Below, piece after piece: positions 45,435 to 49,967 of a DNA stretch of 49,967 bases. Origin of the DNA: Alphaproteobacteria bacterium (GTDB lineage Bacteria; Pseudomonadota; Alphaproteobacteria; Micavibrionales; Micavibrionaceae). Position 1 is the first letter of the stretch. Every line of letters begins with the position of its first letter. Location: contig JAGRKA010000010.1 of assembly GCA_020442475.1 (NCBI GenBank), forward strand, positions 1 to 49,967, in the 5' to 3' direction. Made by a program: the position numbers and the translations under genes. The notes under the pieces were generated by a model, which saw only the letters and a program-made list of their open reading frames with translations, did no database searches and had not been told where the DNA came from.

Positions 45435-45881
45435 TTGTAACTCCATCAATCTGCCCAAACAGTCAAGCCGGAAAACGGATAACCGCCTCAGGCTTGGAAT
45501 CTCTCAAAATCGCCATACGTTGCCGCTGTGTTTTGGGGAAGTTTCAGGGGGCTGTTGAAGCTTGCGGAAATGGCCGGAAAACCGTCTTCGTTTATTGGGG
45601 AAAAGTTGGGGCCGTACGGGATTACTGTTAGGCCGGTAATGCCTTGAATTATATTAATTAACTCGAATATGAAGTTTCCTTATGCCCCAAATTATACCCC
45701 GTATGTGAGAAGTCTCGCTAGATCAGCACCAAGAAAACTTAAATTAAGACTGAGCCAAAACATATTAGCACTTAACTTATTTCGCGTACATGGTCTCATA
45801 ACGGATGTTACACGATGCGTTTAAATGAAGCTTTTAGATCAATTTGCACAATATCATATTTGAGGTATTTATGTTGTTTTT
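45435..45881. other. Gene-free stretch after the toxin gene
   Basis: No intact gene is seen. On the minus strand about 63 codons stay open between a stop at 45680-45682 and a stop at 45488-45490 and look protein-like (ITGLTVIPYGPNF, LKLPQNTAATYG) but have no start codon; this may be a remnant. The rest is AT-rich. Confidence 0.4.
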
Positions 45882-46094
45882 CAGTTGTATTAACAACTGT
45901 ATATGCTGCTCTTGAAATAAGCTGCTTATGACTGTTTTTTAACTGTATTAACAGTCACCTCTATATTTCCATAGATGTATTATTTGCACTGTATTAACAG
46001 TGAGAAACGGCAAAATTCACGCACTTGAAAAACACCTGTTTTCAACCTGTATTATGAGGTTCTTTTAAGCTGTTTTTACGCTGTATTAACAGCG
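45882..46094. repeat. Array A: five palindromes with covarying arms
   Basis: Palindromes at 45882-45899, 45942-45955, 45987-46002, 46045-46060 and 46079-46094. Four share the core TATTAA between arms CAGTTG/CAACTG, ACTG/CAGT, CACTG/CAGTG and CGCTG/CAGCG; the fourth in order has ACCT/AGGT around GTATTATG. The arms change from copy to copy but always stay complementary. In four of the five, the left arm also occurs a third time just upstream, followed by a T-run (for example ACTGTTTTTT, GCTGTTTTT). Spacing between centres is 34-58 bases. It lies 95 bases past the stop of the nuclease gene. Confidence 0.75.
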
Positions 46095-46188
46095 TTGGAC
46101 GCTCCGCGAGAAAATACGCTGTTTTCTTTATTATTTCCTTATTATTAAATAAAGTGGGATTTCCGTAGTTAAGCCTCAATTTTACTGC

Positions 46189-46620
46189 TTAAAACGGGGA
46201 GTTCAGCGCCTTCACGCCTTCCTGAGAAACGAGCCATATTCCAGCCTCCAATTTCTTTATCGCCGGCAAAATTTCGGCAACGGATTGCCCGTGATGAAGA
46301 TCGTCTGGCAAGACCATGCCAATGTAGTCCGGTTTGTACCGAGCAGACATTCTAGGCAAACAGGCAAAAGCTACGTCTGTGTGTTTTTGGCATTGCAGTC
46401 TGGTGAACGGTTTTCCGTAGCGCACTGAACCCTTAGTTTGAGAGCCGCCGCCTTTTGCCTCTACGCACAAAGTCTTGCCTTTTCGTTCAGCTACAATGTC
46501 CGCGCCTTTGTTTCTGCCTGTCGCTCTGGAAATGATTTTCCAACCGTTCTGGGTAAGATAATCACTGAAAATCTCCGTGATTTCATCCTCGGTTAAGTAT
46601 TCCTTTTTTATAGACTGCAC
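46189..46620 (-). CDS. PD-(D/E)XK nuclease-like protein
   Basis: A 143-residue protein with a restriction-endonuclease-like core: Asp41 (GRNKGADIVAER) and Glu54-Ala-Lys56 (LCVEAKGGG) form the D...ExK site; Gln near residue 75 (RLQCQKHTDVAFA) follows. The start is GTG 46618-46620, with AGGGA 7 bases before it. It could cut DNA or be a structural homologue. It is bracketed by array A at its 3' side and array B at its 5' side, and it is not next to a methyltransferase, so it is not a normal restriction pair. Confidence 0.78.
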   Translation of the reverse strand: MQSIKKEYLTEDEITEIFSDYLTQNGWKIISRATGRNKGADIVAERKGKTLCVEAKGGGSQTKGSVRYGKPFTRLQCQKHTDVAFACLPRMSARYKPDYIGMVLPDDLHHGQSVAEILPAIKKLEAGIWLVSQEGVKALNSPF

Positions 46621-46720
46621 AATTAATTCCCTTTTTTTATAACTGGGGGCTTAAGCCTTTTTTATACAGCAGAGCTTAATCTCTTTTTTAATAACTGAAG
46701 GCTTAGAGCCTTTTTTATAA
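46621..46720. repeat. Array B: tandem 26-bp hairpin plus T-run repeats
   Basis: Units recur with T-runs starting at 46632, 46658, 46684 and 46711, a period of 26-27 bases. Arms covary: GGCT/AGCC (46648-46657), AGAG/CTCT (46671-46684), AAGGCT/AGCCTT (46698-46712), each followed on the plus strand by TTTTTT, and ATAAC or a near form separates units. Each unit resembles a rho-independent terminator on the plus strand. It fills the leader of the nuclease gene on the minus strand and the space before the TM0106-like gene on the plus strand. Confidence 0.8.
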
Positions 46721-46769
46721 CGTAAGAGCTTTTTAGTAAAATGAACAAAATTATGATAGATGTCTACAT

Positions 46770-48215
46770 ATGAGCTCAAATGCACAAAAAACGGCAATAA
46801 AACCAAGCGATGCCAAGTCGTGGACTTTGTGTGCCCGTCGCACTTGGTTTGATAATTATCCACCTGAAGGGATGATCGCTGAGCCTGATCCGTTCGAACA
46901 ACTGATCATTGATCAAGGATTGGCACATGAACAAGCCGTGTTGGAAAGTCTGTCACAGGATAAAACAGTCGAAACGGCAAAATCACCGGAGCACACAAAA
47001 CAGCTTATGGATGCTGGAATAGATGTCATCTATCAAGCGCAGCTTTTTGATGAGAATACAGGAATTGTTGGCTACCCCGATTTCCTTCTCCGTCACGAAA
47101 GCGGAAAATACCAGCCAGCAGATGCAAAACTCGCAAGAAGTGCTGAGGACAAAAAAGAAATCAAAGTTCAACTTGGCCTGTATAGGCGGCTTCTTGGCAC
47201 ATCGCTGCCGGGCCTGGTATTTTTGGGAAATGGAGAAATCCAAGAAATTGACGATACGGTAAACCCGCTTGTTAATGAATTCATCACCGAAATGAGCATG
47301 ATTTTAGAAAGCGACGAGCCCCCATTAGTCCGTTATTCCCATAGTAAGTGCAAAGCGTGTCCCTATTTCTCAATCTGTCGCCCTGATTTCATCGAAAAGG
47401 ACGAAATAACGCTCATATACGGCATCGATAGCCGCTCTGCTCACCATTTAGAGGAAAAAGGGATTAGCAGCGTCCACGGGCTTTCAGAATGCGATCCAGC
47501 AAGCATTCCTGACGTTCCGTATTTAAAAGGTTTCGAGAAAAAGCGGAAAGCTGTCTTTCAGGCCAAATCATGGCTAACAGGTGAGGTGTTCAAGCTTAGT
47601 GATTTTGAATTGCCAGAGGGCACTTGGATACATTTCGATGTTGAAGACAATCCGCTTGAACCATCTGGCAACAAACATGTCTATCTCTGGGGCTTCTTAA
47701 AACCAGACTACGGTGCCAATGAATTTGAATATTCATGGACAGATACTATGGAAGAGGATCGCAAAGGCTGGGACGGTTTTCTTTCGCTAATCGAAAAATA
47801 TAAATCCGAACATTCAGATTTGATCATCGCGCATTATTCCAACCATGAAGTAACAACAATAAAACAATATGCCGAACGATATGACATGTTTGGCCATCCT
47901 ATCGTTGAATGGCTGCTCGGAGAAGAAACGCCGCTTTACGATATGCAGAAACCAGTATTACAAAACCTTGTTTTGCCGCTCCAGGGATATGGCCTCAAAG
48001 ATATCTGCAAACACAAAGACCTTGTAAACTTTCAATGGGAAGATGAAACGTCCGGCTCTCAATGGTCGATTGTTCAATTCAACGAGTTTCAACAAGAACA
48101 AGATGCAGGAAAGCGTGAAGCACTCAAAAACGCCATTCTCGGCTATAACCGCGATGATGTTTTGGCAACTAGAAAATTAGAGGAATGGCTAAGGTCGATG
48201 AATGCGATCAGCTAG
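46770..48215 (+). CDS. TM0106-family RecB-like nuclease
   Basis: A 481-residue protein with two nuclease-like parts. Residues 80-210 hold a RecB/Cas4-type PD-(D/E)XK site (Asp104 in VGYPDFLL; Asp118-Ala-Lys120) and four cysteines for an iron-sulfur cluster (Cys21; Cys194, Cys197 and Cys203 in CKACPYFSIC). A helix-hairpin-helix-like segment follows (near 215-250). Residues 285-480 form an RNase H-like 3'-5' exonuclease domain (WIHFDVED with Asp290/Glu292; YNRDDVLATRKLEEWL near the end). The family is called TM0106 and is uncharacterised, probably in DNA processing or defence. It overlaps the convergent membrane protein gene by 27 bases. Confidence 0.88.
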   Translation: MSSNAQKTAIKPSDAKSWTLCARRTWFDNYPPEGMIAEPDPFEQLIIDQGLAHEQAVLESLSQDKTVETAKSPEHTKQLMDAGIDVIYQAQLFDENTGIVGYPDFLLRHESGKYQPADAKLARSAEDKKEIKVQLGLYRRLLGTSLPGLVFLGNGEIQEIDDTVNPLVNEFITEMSMILESDEPPLVRYSHSKCKACPYFSICRPDFIEKDEITLIYGIDSRSAHHLEEKGISSVHGLSECDPASIPDVPYLKGFEKKRKAVFQAKSWLTGEVFKLSDFELPEGTWIHFDVEDNPLEPSGNKHVYLWGFLKPDYGANEFEYSWTDTMEEDRKGWDGFLSLIEKYKSEHSDLIIAHYSNHEVTTIKQYAERYDMFGHPIVEWLLGEETPLYDMQKPVLQNLVLPLQGYGLKDICKHKDLVNFQWEDETSGSQWSIVQFNEFQQEQDAGKREALKNAILGYNRDDVLATRKLEEWLRSMNAIS

Positions 48216-48758
48216 ATAATGAAGGCCGAGCAATGTCGTGGAAAGCAGGTTACTAATCGCAAAAGCATAGAAAAACATGAAAGCAAATTTTGCGGCTTCC
48301 AACACCCAGGCCTTCGTGATTACAGCACCAACATTGCCTTTTAACAGAACAGCCAATTCACCAATGCAAAACACAGTCATTGCGACAAAGGCACAATAAG
48401 CAAACAACAAACATAAAAACTTTCGTCGATTGAGCTCTTCTGTTTCTTTTTTACCGGAACGCTTAACAGTCAGCTTCATAGGCTCGCCAGAAAACTTACC
48501 GTCCAAAATATCGCTTTTGAATGTGGCTATAGCCGCCAGAGATGCGATGTAGAAGGCAACCAGAATTGAAAGCAACTGGTTGATAGAACGAATAAGGCCG
48601 TTATCACCGTAGACATTAACATTCTCTGGCAGAAGCAATGCAATTACACTAATGAATAGTGCCAATACAAGCGGAAAACCCCATGTATGTGCACTCAAAC
48701 TCTTGTTCTCGAGTTTCAGATACAATAAGGGAGTAAAAATCTTAAGCTTCTTGCTCAT
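48189..48758 (-). CDS. Four-helix membrane protein of unknown function
   Basis: A 189-residue protein with about four hydrophobic helices (near 25-45, 60-80, 112-135, 150-175), split by a charged loop with LTVKRSGKKETEELNRRKF. I do not recognise a family. It begins 6 bases after the stop of the soluble-protein gene at 48765-49709, so the two form one operon. Such soluble plus membrane pairs in defence islands include Kiwa, but the sequence does not obviously match it. It overlaps the TM0106-like gene by 27 bases at the 3' end (convergent). Confidence 0.7.
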   Translation of the reverse strand: MSKKLKIFTPLLYLKLENKSLSAHTWGFPLVLALFISVIALLLPENVNVYGDNGLIRSINQLLSILVAFYIASLAAIATFKSDILDGKFSGEPMKLTVKRSGKKETEELNRRKFLCLLFAYCAFVAMTVFCIGELAVLLKGNVGAVITKAWVLEAAKFAFMFFYAFAISNLLSTTLLGLHYLADRIHRP

Positions 48759-48764
48759 GGTTTA

Positions 48765-49709
48765 TTAGTCTTCGTATTCACCTGCGGTTTCACGCAGTTT
48801 CTGAACCATATCAGCCCGTATCTCAAGACAGGCATTCTCTAATGGTTCATCAAATTCATTAATAAATTCGTTACAGATGAAATATTGTGACAAGATATCC
48901 TCACGTTCTGTATCGACCTCAATAGTCTTAATCTGATTATTGCGCGTTTTGATACGAACGTACATTTCTTCGTAGTTGCCTTGTCTGAATTTATTGACCA
49001 CATCTTGAATAAATGTGTCCTCTGTGTCCGTTTCAATACCACGCTTTACAACAAGCTTAGCTCTTGTCACCTCTTCTTGAACATATCCATGTTCGTCGAT
49101 CCCATCATCTTCGTGTACGTTATGCTTAACAAATTCGATGTCCTGGAGCGTATTGTTAACCAGCGCTTCTCTCAGCGTATTTGATTGATAACCAACAATT
49201 TCAAAAAGGGGACGGTATTCAACATCCTCGTCCTCTCTTTCAAAAGTTTTAGTGGCGCCTTGTTTAAACAAGAAGTTCAAATAACGCTCGACCTGTGAAA
49301 TGTTGATCCCAGGCACACGCTCTATAAGCATCAAATGCCCGCCGTTTGCTTCTCGTTCTTTTTTGATAAGAATATGGGATGTGACGACCGCGCCTTCATC
49401 CTCTTCCTTTTCAATGGATCGAATGGCACTGTCAGTAAAATTTTCATACATGACATCAGGAACATTCTTGTCGCCAGCGCTTACGAGCATACACAGGTAA
49501 TCACCATTTACGTCCTGAATTTCACGGATTTTCATTTTTCTGGTGTCTTTGTGATAAAGATAATCCGTTGCATCTGCCGTAAACAGAGATTGCAGGACCT
49601 CTTCAATTTCGGCGAACGTGTATGTCGGCACATGTGCAGGAACTCTAGCCTCGTTCCTTACAAGCAGACTATTAACAAGCACCCAGCGGTAATTCTTACT
49701 TAGTGACAA
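48765..49709 (-). CDS. Soluble acidic protein of unknown function, operon with membrane protein
   Basis: A protein of about 314 residues (325 if GTG 49742 is the start) with many acidic and few Cys residues and no membrane segment. It reads as a globular alpha/beta protein: NYRWVLVNSLLV near the start, YLCMLVSAGD, LMLIERVPGINISQVERYL, KFRQGNYEEMYVRIKTRNN. No known domain is recognised. TTG 49709 has AAAGGA 9 bases upstream and was chosen over GTG 49742, which has a poor context. Together with the following membrane protein it is a candidate two-gene defence or stress unit. Confidence 0.6.
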   Translation of the reverse strand: MSLSKNYRWVLVNSLLVRNEARVPAHVPTYTFAEIEEVLQSLFTADATDYLYHKDTRKMKIREIQDVNGDYLCMLVSAGDKNVPDVMYENFTDSAIRSIEKEEDEGAVVTSHILIKKEREANGGHLMLIERVPGINISQVERYLNFLFKQGATKTFEREDEDVEYRPLFEIVGYQSNTLREALVNNTLQDIEFVKHNVHEDDGIDEHGYVQEEVTRAKLVVKRGIETDTEDTFIQDVVNKFRQGNYEEMYVRIKTRNNQIKTIEVDTEREDILSQYFICNEFINEFDEPLENACLEIRADMVQKLRETAGEYED

Positions 49710-49833
49710 GACTGATATTCCTTTTACAAAACAAAATGACACCCTAAAGGTAAAATCTAATTTTTTCTCGCAACAATCATTTAAAAAACTAAGTGATTAT
49801 CCCCTTGACCTAAGTAAGTCAATTTACAATATT

Positions 49834-49967
49834 TCATGATAAAAGACCGGGAACCCTATTAGGCCAAGATTTATTAGGGTCATAAAAAAGAACCGGTATA
49901 TTCATCTTAGATAGAATTCGTTCTACATATGATTCGAGTTCACTGTTACCAATGTTTCTTAAAATCA
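49834..49967 (-). CDS. C-terminal part of an unknown gene (cut by window end)
   Basis: A minus-strand frame runs from the right edge to a TGA at 49834-49836, giving 43 residues (for example SELESYVERILSKMNIPV, then FYDPNKSWPNRVPG). It looks like the end of a real protein, transcribed before the gene at 48765-49709. The start lies outside. The product cannot be named. Confidence 0.5.
   Translation of the reverse strand, partial: ILRNIGNSELESYVERILSKMNIPVLFYDPNKSWPNRVPGLLS

Noticed and set aside
45488..45679. Start-less minus-strand coding remnant
   Set aside because: No start codon or recognisable family; kept only as a comment on the gap.
45882..46094. CRISPR array
   Set aside because: Repeats are short palindromes with changing arms and irregular spacing, without constant repeats, unique spacers or cas genes.
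46189..46620. Type II restriction-modification system
   Set aside because: No methyltransferase gene is adjacent.
48189..49709. Kiwa (KwaA/KwaB) defence system
   Set aside because: Sizes and a membrane partner are similar, but gene order is reversed and no KwaB-like motif is recognised; left unnamed.

Overview
The window reads as chromosomal DNA of an alphaproteobacterium. The gene neighbourhoods and protein types fit that class: rpsT upstream of dnaA, a BolA/CGFS-glutaredoxin/zeta-type ATPase-inhibitor block, a clpS and clpA pair, an ELM1-family gene next to trxB, and a phasin with a lysine-rich tail. The order cannot be fixed from sequence alone. A free-living, envelope-rich lineage is more likely than an obligate intracellular one, because the window holds a full exopolysaccharide locus.

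Region 1-9.7 kb is a surface-polysaccharide locus. It encodes a glycosyltransferase (cut by the window edge), an O-antigen polymerase/ligase, a polysaccharide deacetylase, a flippase, a hexapeptide acyltransferase, a Wza-like lipoprotein, a Wzz-like chain-length protein without a kinase domain, a WbaP-type initiating phosphotransferase, GalU and a phosphohexomutase. Together they supply UDP-sugars, start the lipid-linked unit, flip, polymerise and export it. Region 9.7-19.8 kb is housekeeping: Lrp regulator, ELM1-like protein, TrxB, LysR regulator, a patatin phospholipase, GrxD/BolA/zeta inhibitor, PurC, DnaA, S20 and a small secreted protein. Two probable small RNAs lie in the gaps, at about 13257-13446 (+) and 19811-19953 (-).

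Region 20.1-32.4 kb has an XRE regulator overlapping an EgtD-like methyltransferase, DnaB, a Gly-rich unknown, AsnB, a PdxS/unknown/PdxT operon, a multidomain beta-oxidation enzyme and a second O-antigen-ligase-like protein. Region 32.4-41.1 kb holds ClpA, a tRNA-Thr(GGU) gene interrupted by a group I intron, an HPt/response-regulator pair, a pilin-like protein, a D,D-carboxypeptidase with SPOR domain, the phasin, ClpS and a GNAT acetyltransferase. A second, truncated clpA 5' end follows the GNAT gene in inverted orientation to the full clpA. This exposes a past duplication/rearrangement of a clpS-gnat-clpA locus.

From about 41.2 kb to the right edge the DNA is AT-richer and looks like an accessory island that begins at the clpA remnant. 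It has a peptidoglycan-binding/phage-head-like fusion with a divergent C-terminus beside a membrane protein (possible toxin/immunity), DUF488 and AlkB-like genes, an AbiEi/AbiEii-type toxin-antitoxin pair with a repeat operator, a PD-(D/E)XK nuclease gene flanked by two different arrays of palindromes with covarying arms, a TM0106-type RecB-like nuclease, and a soluble/membrane two-gene unit of unknown function. The nuclease with its two arrays, the intron-bearing tRNA-Thr and the XRE/EgtD-like pair are the best candidates for something not yet described.
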